From Acidobacteriota bacterium (GTDB taxonomy: Bacteria; Acidobacteriota; Blastocatellia; Pyrinomonadales; Pyrinomonadaceae), in NCBI GenBank assembly GCA_029557535.1, contig JAKQII010000114.1, positions 1 to 34,975 of the forward strand: a stretch of 34,975 bases of DNA, written 5' to 3'. The number at the start of each line of letters is the position of its first letter. Positions within the stretch are counted from its first letter, which is position 1. A model generated the notes under the pieces. The model was given only the letters and a program-made list of their open reading frames with translations. It was not told where the DNA came from and did no database searches. The position numbers and the translations under genes were made by a program. Below, piece by piece: positions 1 through 7,853 of the stretch.

Positions 1-86
1 ACCGGGTTGTCCTCACTGATGTACTCGTCCAACGAAACCGGAAACAACACCTGCTGCTCTCTGGCAACTCCTCGGATATATCCCAT
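1..86 (-). CDS. IS1182-like transposase, N-terminal fragment cut by window edge
   Basis: Reading the minus strand from the ATG at 86-84 gives an open frame to the window edge that begins MGYIRGVAREQQ and continues with LFPVSLDEYISEDNPV. The pattern (Q-x-LFP-x-SLD-[ED]-Y-[IV]-x-EDNPV) is the characteristic N-terminus of IS1182-type transposases (DDE enzymes of IS5-like relatives). Only 28 codons are visible, so catalytic residues, length and the far inverted repeat cannot be judged. The IS end should lie between 87 and about 172, before the gpmI stop codon, but I could not delimit a terminal inverted repeat. An AGAATATTCC near-palindrome sits just upstream of the start. The family call rests on one motif; intactness is unknown. 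Confidence 0.72.
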   Translation of the reverse strand, partial: MGYIRGVAREQQVLFPVSLDEYISEDNP

Positions 87-172
87 ACAAGGAATATTCT
101 AACCCGAAATGCTAGAATCGCTACTGTTTTGACACGGCCTCTGACGCAGGCGGTACTGACATCACCCGGTCG

Positions 173-1741
173 CTACCGCTCCCGGTTCGGACTCTTTTGC
201 CGGAGGTCCGTTCCGGTCATTTCAGGGGGTTTTTCGATTCCAAGAATGCCGAGGATCGTCGGGGCGACATCCTGCAAGGCGCCGTCCGAACGGAGTTTGA
301 CGTCCGCCGCCGATTCGTCGATAAGATGAAACGGAACTTGGTTGGAGGTGTGCGAATTGTTGATCGCGCCGGTAACGACGTCGGTCATTTCCTCGATGTT
401 CCCGTGATCGGATGTTACGATCGCAACGCCGTTCGTCTCGCGTATCTTCTCGAGAATGCCGCCGAGACAAGTGTCGACATACTGCACGGATTCGATCGTT
501 TTCCGCAGATTCCCCGAATGCGCAACCGCGTCGGGCGCCGCGATATTGACAATGAAAACATCGCTCTGAGCTTCATCGATCGAGTTCAGCAAACTGTCCG
601 TGACCTTGAAACAGCTCATCTCCGGAGTCGTCTCGACCGCCGTCCGCTTCAATGACGGCAGCATCAGCCTCTGCTCGCCGTGAAGGGCGTTCTCGACCCC
701 GCCGTTCAAAAAATAGGTGATATGCGCGTACTTGTCGGATTCACCGATCCGGGCGTTCTTTACACCGTTTTCGGCAAAGACCTCGGCAAGTGTGCGTTCC
801 TCACGTTCGGGGCGGAACGCGACCGGTACGCGGAATGTCCGGTCGTATTCGGTAAGACAAACGGTATCGATCAGCGGCTTTGTGAGCGCCGGATTGCCGG
901 TCTCGTCCGGGATTGAAATCGCGCGCACTATTTGCCGCATTCGGTCGCCGCGATGATTGAAGAAGATGACGACATCGCCGTTCCTGATAGTCGCTACCGG
1001 TTCGCCGGAATCGCGTTCGAGGACGATCGGCTGAATGAATTCATCGGTGATTCCGCGCAGAAATGAACTTCGAATAGCCGAAACTGCATCCAACGCACGT
1101 TCACCTTCGCCGTGGACGAGCATCGTGTAGGTTCGAACGGTCCGGTCCCAGTTCGCGTCGCGGTCCATCGCGTAATACCGGCCGCAAAGCGTCGCGAGCT
1201 TGCCGATACCGATATCGGCCATCTTAATCTCGACCGCCTCGGCATAGATATCGGCCGTCCGCTGCATGACGTCGCGGCCGTCGAGGATCCCGTGCACGAA
1301 AACGTCTGTCAGTCCTTCGCGCTTCGCCATTCGAAGCAGCGCGAAAAGCGTTTCGGGCGACGAATGAATCTCGCCGTCGCTCATCAGACCGATCAGATGA
1401 ACCGCGCCGTTACGGGAGCGGGCCGCATCGAACGCATTCTTGAGCACGCCGTTGCGGAAGAATGAACCTGATCGGATCGCATCCGAAATTCTCGAAACGT
1501 CCGTCTTCACGATGCGTCCGGCACCAATGCTCAGATGTCCGACCTCCGAGCTTCCCGGAGCGTCCGGCGCGAGCCCGACGCGTGTTCCGGATGCCGCCAG
1601 CAGCGTCATCGGATATTTTTCTCGAATCTCGTCGTAATACGGTGTATGCGCTAGCGCGATGGCGTTTCCTTCCTGCCGCGGCGAATAACCCCAGCCGTCT
1701 AGAATGACAAGCGCAAGCGGTCGTTTCGTTCTGTCTGTCAT
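173..1741 (-). CDS. gpmI: 2,3-bisphosphoglycerate-independent phosphoglycerate mutase
   Basis: Interconverts 3- and 2-phosphoglycerate in cytosolic glycolysis/gluconeogenesis through a phosphoserine intermediate, with two divalent metals (family knowledge). Visible signatures are LVILDGWGYS at the N-terminus (metal Asp), GSSEVGHLSIGAGR with the nucleophile Ser, LMSDGEIHSS, DAVAHSGN, the VTSDHGN metal motif and NNSHTSNQVPF near the C-terminus. The chosen ATG at 1741 gives 522 aa, close to the usual 510-520. A further in-frame ATG at 1789 would add 16 residues of non-conserved leader and would overlap the end of the GNAT gene, so coupled translation from there is possible. Neither start has a clear Shine-Dalgarno. 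It is last in the eno unit, directly next in the pathway to enolase. Confidence 0.95.
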   Translation of the reverse strand: MTDRTKRPLALVILDGWGYSPRQEGNAIALAHTPYYDEIREKYPMTLLAASGTRVGLAPDAPGSSEVGHLSIGAGRIVKTDVSRISDAIRSGSFFRNGVLKNAFDAARSRNGAVHLIGLMSDGEIHSSPETLFALLRMAKREGLTDVFVHGILDGRDVMQRTADIYAEAVEIKMADIGIGKLATLCGRYYAMDRDANWDRTVRTYTMLVHGEGERALDAVSAIRSSFLRGITDEFIQPIVLERDSGEPVATIRNGDVVIFFNHRGDRMRQIVRAISIPDETGNPALTKPLIDTVCLTEYDRTFRVPVAFRPEREERTLAEVFAENGVKNARIGESDKYAHITYFLNGGVENALHGEQRLMLPSLKRTAVETTPEMSCFKVTDSLLNSIDEAQSDVFIVNIAAPDAVAHSGNLRKTIESVQYVDTCLGGILEKIRETNGVAIVTSDHGNIEEMTDVVTGAINNSHTSNQVPFHLIDESAADVKLRSDGALQDVAPTILGILGIEKPPEMTGTDLRQKSPNRER

Positions 1742-1778
1742 GGACGACTCTGATCGCAAACTGGGGAGTCGAATGTCT

Positions 1779-2219
1779 TCAATACGCATCGGTTGCCGGC
1801 TTTTCCATCCAACGTTCAGGATGGACGAGTTCTTGGAATCCGAACTTCTCGTAAAGGGTGTGTGCGTCCCGCGTCGCCAGAATCCATCGTCTGAATCCCT
1901 GCAGCTGAGGGTGATCGACGATGACCCGCATCAGCCATTTGCTGAGGCCGCGTCCGCGGAATTCTCCTATGACATAAACATCGCCAAGATAGGCAAATGT
2001 CGCAAAATCAGTTACAACGCGTGCAAACCCGATTTGATTTTCGCCTTTGTAGAGTCCAAAAGGCAAGGAATTTCTTATCGCGGTCTCGGTTTGTTCACGG
2101 GTCCGGTTCCGCGCCCAGTACGATTCTTCGGCTAGAAACCGATGGATCGCGTCCACGTCGAGCAGCGACGGATCGGTGCTGATCGTGAATTCTTCCAGTT
2201 GGGCTTCGTAGTGGTTCAT
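1779..2219 (-). CDS. GNAT family N-acetyltransferase
   Basis: Small cytosolic acyl-CoA-dependent acetyltransferase of unknown substrate, 146 aa from the ATG at 2219. The centre carries the GNAT core: a beta-strand GFARVVTDFATFAYLGDVYV, then FRGRGLSKWLMRVIV, which is motif A (R/Q-x-x-G-x-G/A) binding the acetyl-CoA pyrophosphate. The C-terminus has ILATRDAHTLYEKFGF, the usual motif B with its Y-x-K-x-GF ending. The frame stays open upstream to 2399, but those 60 residues are Arg-rich, lack similarity to the fold and overlap the preceding kinase-like gene, so the downstream ATG is preferred. It lies 35 bp after the kinase-like gene, and its stop overlaps the alternative gpmI start. Its neighbours suggest shared transcription with glycolytic genes but do not reveal the substrate. 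Confidence 0.85.
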   Translation of the reverse strand: MNHYEAQLEEFTISTDPSLLDVDAIHRFLAEESYWARNRTREQTETAIRNSLPFGLYKGENQIGFARVVTDFATFAYLGDVYVIGEFRGRGLSKWLMRVIVDHPQLQGFRRWILATRDAHTLYEKFGFQELVHPERWMEKPATDAY

Positions 2220-2254
2220 GTGCTCAGGAACGGCTTTTTGATCAACTCTCGGAA

Positions 2255-2770
2255 CTATCCGGCAATCGCGAATTCGGCAACGAACTGCTCGACCTGCGCC
2301 GCTGAATGGAGTCTGATGACGGTGACGTGGCCGCCTGCGCGCGCGATCTTCGCTTCGCAGTCGGTCCGATCCGAATTCGGGTAACGCCAAAGCCACCAAA
2401 GAAACTCAAGATCGAGCTTCTCATTACATCCGTCCGCCATGTCGGGACGATTTGTCCCGCGAAAACTCAGCCGACGCTTGATCACACGATAAAAACAAAG
2501 ATAGCGCGGCATGTCGAGAAAAACCACGGTGTCGGCGCGCGACAATCGAAGATCGAGCGAACCGTCGAAGTTCCCGTCCATTATCCATTGATCCGACGCG
2601 ATCAAAACCGCGACGTCTTCGATCCATTCGGCCTTCGGCGTCTGATGCCAACCCGCACGCCAATAGTGCCGGTCAAGGTGAATTAGCGGAATTCCGGAAA
2701 TCTTGCTCAATCTTCGCGCAAGCGTCGACTTTCCGGCGCCGCCCGAACCGATGATCAAAATCCGCTTCAT
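2255..2770 (-). CDS. P-loop kinase-like protein (adenylate kinase / topology-modulation type)
   Basis: 171-aa nucleotide-binding protein. The N-terminus ILIIGSGGAGKSTLARRL is a Walker A P-loop; IPLIHLDRHYW and the later WIMDGNFDGSLDLRLSRAD followed by VVFLDMPRYLCFYRVIKRR are the arrangement seen in small shikimate/adenylate-kinase-like proteins often named DNA topology modulation protein (FlaR-like). The product name is historical: the enzyme probably phosphorylates a small molecule, but the substrate is not known from sequence. The C-terminal HVTVIRLHSAAQVEQFV segment is the typical closing strand/helix. It begins 66 bp after the enolase stop and ends 35 bp before the GNAT start, all on the same strand without an evident terminator, so co-transcription with eno is likely. 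Confidence 0.8.
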   Translation of the reverse strand: MKRILIIGSGGAGKSTLARRLSKISGIPLIHLDRHYWRAGWHQTPKAEWIEDVAVLIASDQWIMDGNFDGSLDLRLSRADTVVFLDMPRYLCFYRVIKRRLSFRGTNRPDMADGCNEKLDLEFLWWLWRYPNSDRTDCEAKIARAGGHVTVIRLHSAAQVEQFVAEFAIAG

Positions 2771-2836
2771 TGTACAAAAAGCGAACGAGAGAGAACGCTT
2801 CCGACTCCTCTCCCGTCCGATTGTCGAATTCGCCGA

Positions 2837-4261
<1,425 letters not shown>

Positions 4262-4479
4262 TCAGAACCGGGAGCGGCCGCCAGCGGCAGATCGAAGGCA
4301 GGCGAGTCAGAGTCGGTTTCGGAAGCGACCGATTCAAACTTTTGAGTACGCCTTTGGAATGATCTCGATCGCAAGATCGTTCGAACGGATCGATATCGGG
4401 TTGCCGTTCTTTCCGACGGAGCGAACTGGACCCCGGTGTCGCCCGAAAGGATTTGTGCATTTATCGATGGCGGCGACGT

Positions 4480-4509
4480 TTAATCGAACTGTGCATATAT
4501 GGCAGTCAA
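4480..4509 (-). promoter_or_regulatory. Candidate sigma70 promoter for the eno unit
   Basis: On the minus strand TTGACT is followed after 18 bp by GATTAA, an excellent -35 with only a fair -10. It would give a leader of about 350 nt that includes the C/T tract. A nearer promoter around TGCTAATAA is equally possible. Confidence 0.3.
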
Positions 4510-4536
4510 TGATAGATATTCACTCAGATATTGTTG

Positions 4537-5907
4537 CTACGGGTTCCGTCGTTCCATCCGCACTTTCAGGATCCGGCGCTTTTCGACCTTTTCGATCCTG
4601 AAGACGTGGCCGTTGAAAGGAACAACATCGCCTTCTGAAAGAATCCGGCCCGACTCGCTCATCAGGAACCCGGCGATCGTCGTGTAGCCTTCGGAAAGGG
4701 GAAGGTGAATGTCGAGCCTCTTGTTGAGATCGCGGACGGCGAGCCCGCCGTCGAGTATGAACGCGTCGCCGACCGTCTGGATCTGCTCGTTGACCTCTTC
4801 GTCGTGCTCGTCGGAAATGTCGCCGACGATCTCTTCGAGCAAGTCTTCGAGCGTGATGATGCCTTCGACGCCGCCGTGCTCGTCCACCACGAACCCGAAG
4901 TGGAATTTTGCGCGCTGCATCTGCCTGAGGACGTCCTCGAGCCTTGCCGTATCGACGACATACGTCGCCTTTTGCAGCACCTTTTCGATCTTAAACAGTT
5001 TCGGTCTCAGCAGAAACGGCATCAGGTCCTTGCTGTGAATGAACCCGGCGATGTCGTCGAGCGAACCCCGGAAGACCGGAAGCCGAGAATATCCATGCTG
5101 ACGGAACGCCTTTGCGATCTCCTCGAGCGTCGACGTGTACGGGATAGCGACGATCGCCGTCCGCGGTACCATCGCCTCGCGGACTGTCGTTTCCGAAAAT
5201 TCGAATACCTTGTCGATCAGCCGTTGTTCTTCTTCATTGAGATGGCCGCTTTCCTGCGAAAGCTTGACGAGCTGCCGGATCTCGTCCTCGGTGTAGACCG
5301 CACTTTCCTCAAGCGACGCTTTCAGCCCGATCAGCCGCGCTATCCCGCCCCCGACCTTGTTGAATACCCAAAGCAGCGGTGCGAATACCTTCGCGAAGAT
5401 CTCGAGCGGACGCGAAGCAATGATCGCGAACGATTCCGCCTTCTCGAGCGCAAACATCTTCGGCACGAGCTCGCCCAAAACGATATGAAGAAAACTGACG
5501 AACGCGAACGAGATGATGATCGCGGTGATATGGACAACGTACGCGAGGGAACCTTCCGAAGCGATCTTCGCTGCCAGAGGTTCGATGATCTTGGCGACGG
5601 TCGGCTCGCCGACCCACCCAAGCGCGAGCGAAGCAAGCGTCACGCCGAGTTGTACGGCGGAAATGAAAAGCGTCGGGTCTTCGAGAAGCCTCAGTGCAGC
5701 CTGAGCGCCCTTGCTTCCCTCGGAAGCCTTGGTCTCAAGGCGCGTTTTGCGGACCGAAACAAGCGAGAACTCTGCGGCGACAAAATACGCGTTGACGAGG
5801 ACGATAAGCATCATCAACGAGATCTCGAAACTGGCTTGCGCGATGGATATCGATGCGGCGTGTTCCGCGGCTTGCAGAAAGAGCGGGAAAGTACTGTCAG
5901 GGTCCAT
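4537..5907 (-). CDS. CNNM/CBS-domain membrane protein (CorC/HlyC hemolysin family)
   Basis: Inner-membrane protein of the CNNM (DUF21) plus CBS plus CorC_HlyC architecture; relatives are linked to Mg2+/Co2+ efflux or ion homeostasis, and the hemolysin name is historical. Of 456 aa, residues about 25-195 form the DUF21 membrane part with three or four hydrophobic helices, including LMMLIVLVNAYFVAAEFSLVSV near 31 and the HIVLGELVPK motif around 141-150. Two CBS modules occupy about 235-360 (MVPRTAIVAIP; FVVDEHGGVEGIITLEDLLEEIVGDI), and the C-terminal CorC_HlyC domain runs about 375-455. A good extended -10 promoter lies 87-94 bp upstream of the ATG. The Shine-Dalgarno is weak (GGAAA). It stands alone between the eno unit and the IscU-BFD gene. 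The transported ion cannot be told from sequence. Confidence 0.92.
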   Translation of the reverse strand: MDPDSTFPLFLQAAEHAASISIAQASFEISLMMLIVLVNAYFVAAEFSLVSVRKTRLETKASEGSKGAQAALRLLEDPTLFISAVQLGVTLASLALGWVGEPTVAKIIEPLAAKIASEGSLAYVVHITAIIISFAFVSFLHIVLGELVPKMFALEKAESFAIIASRPLEIFAKVFAPLLWVFNKVGGGIARLIGLKASLEESAVYTEDEIRQLVKLSQESGHLNEEEQRLIDKVFEFSETTVREAMVPRTAIVAIPYTSTLEEIAKAFRQHGYSRLPVFRGSLDDIAGFIHSKDLMPFLLRPKLFKIEKVLQKATYVVDTARLEDVLRQMQRAKFHFGFVVDEHGGVEGIITLEDLLEEIVGDISDEHDEEVNEQIQTVGDAFILDGGLAVRDLNKRLDIHLPLSEGYTTIAGFLMSESGRILSEGDVVPFNGHVFRIEKVEKRRILKVRMERRNP

Positions 5908-6000
5908 TCGGTTTCCGGCTTGGGACTTGGGATTTTTTGTTCAGATTCCCGACTGAATAATCTCCTCTGAATTTGATCGGCTCCCGCAGGAACGGCACCG

Positions 6001-6030
6001 ATTATAGCATAACGACGGGTTCCCGATTCA
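6001..6030 (-). promoter_or_regulatory. Extended -10 promoter upstream of the CorC-type gene
   Basis: The minus strand shows TGCTATAAT at 6009-6001, a perfect -10 hexamer with an extended TGn. The -35 region (TTTGAATC, over the stop codon of the upstream gene) is poor and offset by 19 bp, as tolerated by extended -10 promoters. The predicted transcript would start near 5994 with a leader of about 87 nt. Confidence 0.5.
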
Positions 6031-6576
6031 AAGTTCCGACATGGCCGAATCGATGATTTCCGCGATCAACATCCGACACGAGCCGCATCCGGTTCCGGCG
6101 TTCGTACGCTCCCCAACCTCTTCGACCGATTGCGCCCCGCATCGTTCGATCAACTCTTCTGAAATACCAAAGCATGTGCAGATCAACGCCTTCTCACCAG
6201 GAAACTCTTCGAGCTGCGTCTGCCGAAACCTGGCGAATGCCTCTTTGAGGGCGTGCCGCGCGACTTCAGCGCACCGCATGCGATCCGCGGCAAGTTCTTC
6301 GAATCCCGAGAAATTGCACTCATGAAGTTCGGTCAGTTTGGCGTTGGCGACTGCCGCGGCGCAGGTTTCGGCGGCGGCGATCATGTATCCGCAGCCGTTC
6401 GAGCGGAATCCGATCGCGCTTATTTTTTTGGAGTCCGGATCGATCGCCAATTCGAATCTGACAAACGCCCCGCACGCGAAACTCGCATCGGTCCCAACCG
6501 CATTCGCATCCTCGATCGGACCGGCAAAACGCGGCGCGAATGCAAGACGGGCGATCGAGTCGGGGTAAAGGGACAT
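6028..6576 (-). CDS. IscU/NifU-like scaffold fused to a BFD [2Fe-2S] domain
   Basis: Predicted Fe-S cluster assembly or carrier protein of 182 aa from the ATG at 6576. The first ~115 residues resemble the IscU/NifU N-terminal scaffold and keep its three Cys: C35 (FACGAFV), C62 (NGCGYMIAAAE) and C102 (MRCAEVARHALKEA). The last ~55 residues are a bacterioferritin-associated-ferredoxin (BFD/NifU middle) domain with C133, C135 (ICTCFGISEELIE), C164 and C167 (GTGCGSC). This is the NifU layout without the C-terminal Nfu thioredoxin-like domain. A start nine codons earlier is possible, but those residues are encoded by the neighbouring GGAATTC repeat array. No isc/suf genes adjoin it, so its partner and target are unknown. 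Confidence 0.85.
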   Translation of the reverse strand: MSLYPDSIARLAFAPRFAGPIEDANAVGTDASFACGAFVRFELAIDPDSKKISAIGFRSNGCGYMIAAAETCAAAVANAKLTELHECNFSGFEELAADRMRCAEVARHALKEAFARFRQTQLEEFPGEKALICTCFGISEELIERCGAQSVEEVGERTNAGTGCGSCRMLIAEIIDSAMSEL

Positions 6577-6578
6577 AA

Positions 6579-6728
6579 GGAATTCCAGAATTCCAAATTC
6601 CAAGATTCCAAGATTCCAGGTTCAAGAGTTCAAGAGTTCAGGAGTTCAATCTCGTTCAAGGCAGGTTTCTTGACACGATTTGCCCAGACCTTAACGTGGA
6701 ATCTTGGAATTCTGGAATCTTGGAATCA
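6579..6728. repeat. GATTCCA/TTGGAATC array forming a long inverted repeat
   Basis: Left part (6579-6649) is built of AATTCCA and GATTCCA heptamers grading into TTCAAGAG units. Right part (6696-6728) is built of TGGAATCT units, the reverse complement of the left. A transcript could fold with arms of about 30 nt and a loop near 80 nt. The array fills the whole gap between the stop of the dehydrogenase gene and the start of the IscU-BFD gene. Confidence 0.85.
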
Positions 6729-6732
6729 AAGT

Positions 6733-7848
6733 TCAGATCTCCTTCACCTCGAAATATGTCTTGATCGCCTTGTATTTCGCGCCGTTTTCGAGGATGTCGA
6801 ACGCCTGGGCAAAGTTCTCAAGTCCGACGACCTTGTGGGTCATCATCCGCGCAAGCCAGCCGGGATACATCGCCTCGCAAACCGCAAAATCGCGGACGCC
6901 CATCTCGAAATGCTCGCGGTTCGCGTTCACGGTCCCGACCATCGCGCGGTTGCCGAGGACGAATTGCTGATTGATCTTGTCGGACGGAACAGCGTCGGTC
7001 TTACGGTCGCCGCCGGTCACGGACGAAAGGATCAGGATCCCGTTTTCATTTAGCGACTGCATCGCGTCGAAGATGATCGGCGAATATCCCGTGCATTCAA
7101 AGACGAGATCGTATTGCCCGTACTTCGCGACCGAGTCCGTCACGCTCGTTTTTTGCGTCGAATCGTAAGTTGCGCCGATCGCACGGCACAATTCCGCATT
7201 GAGATAGTCCTCGGGCAGTTCCCAACCGAATCCGTGTACGTCGTAACCGCGCATCCGCAGCGCCATCACCGTCAGCAGGCCGACGTTTCCCGTTCCCAGC
7301 ACCGCCGCGGTCTTCGGATGCCAGATCTTGAGCCGTTCCTGAATGTCGGAAGCCTGTTTGAGGCCCTTTTCGATGATCGAGAGCGGCTCGAGAAGGACGG
7401 CGATCTCGGCGAGTTTCTCCGGGATCTTCACCAAGTATTCGACGTTCTCGGCATAATACTCGGCCATGTAGCCGTGAATCCGCGAGATCCCGCGCTCGAA
7501 ATACTTCTCATCCGTTGTGAAATCCTGCGTTCCGATCTTGTCGTAAATGCTCCTCCCGGGTCGTCGAACTGTCGCCACGACGAAATCTCCGACAGCTACC
7601 TCGCGGACGTTCTCACCAATCTCGACGACGCGTCCGAAGTTCTCATGGCCAAGCACGAGAAACTCGCTTCCCGGCGGCGCGACGCCGTATTCGCCGTTGT
7701 TGATCTCGCGGTCTGTTCCGCACGCACCGACACGCACCACCTCGACGAGAACACCTCGCCCGCCTTTCACATCACCCGCCGACGGTTTGTCCATTTCGAC
7801 GAGATGAACGCTATTCTCTTTCTTCGGAATGACCGCAACAGCTTTCAT
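6733..7848 (-). CDS. Zinc-type glucose 1-dehydrogenase-like medium-chain dehydrogenase
   Basis: 371-aa NAD(P)-dependent medium-chain dehydrogenase, closest in pattern to archaeal glucose 1-dehydrogenases that oxidise glucose to gluconolactone. The N-terminal catalytic domain has GACGTDREINNGEYG with C43, then VLGHENFGRV with H68-E69. E154 in VLLEPLSIIEKGL is another candidate ligand. The nucleotide-binding domain begins with VLGTGNVGLL (GxGxxG, 185-190). The lobe at about 95-125 has no cysteines, so the structural zinc common in this superfamily is absent, as in haloarchaeal enzymes; YFERGISRIHGYMAEYY here is typical of that group. It starts 5 bp after the glucosidase stop, which supports glucose or a related aldose as substrate. 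Other sugars cannot be excluded. Confidence 0.85.
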   Translation of the reverse strand: MKAVAVIPKKENSVHLVEMDKPSAGDVKGGRGVLVEVVRVGACGTDREINNGEYGVAPPGSEFLVLGHENFGRVVEIGENVREVAVGDFVVATVRRPGRSIYDKIGTQDFTTDEKYFERGISRIHGYMAEYYAENVEYLVKIPEKLAEIAVLLEPLSIIEKGLKQASDIQERLKIWHPKTAAVLGTGNVGLLTVMALRMRGYDVHGFGWELPEDYLNAELCRAIGATYDSTQKTSVTDSVAKYGQYDLVFECTGYSPIIFDAMQSLNENGILILSSVTGGDRKTDAVPSDKINQQFVLGNRAMVGTVNANREHFEMGVRDFAVCEAMYPGWLARMMTHKVVGLENFAQAFDILENGAKYKAIKTYFEVKEI

Positions 7849-7853
7849 AAAAA

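Noticed and set aside
4705-5970. 421-codon open frame on the plus strand antisense to the CorC-type gene
   Set aside because: It mirrors the high-GC codon pattern of the real gene, is Arg/Asp-rich without any motif, and the opposite strand has complete CNNM/CBS signatures.
6579-6728. CRISPR-like array
   Set aside because: Units are 7-8 bp without unique spacers and are inverted, so not a CRISPR; likewise for the tracts at 4176 and 31523.
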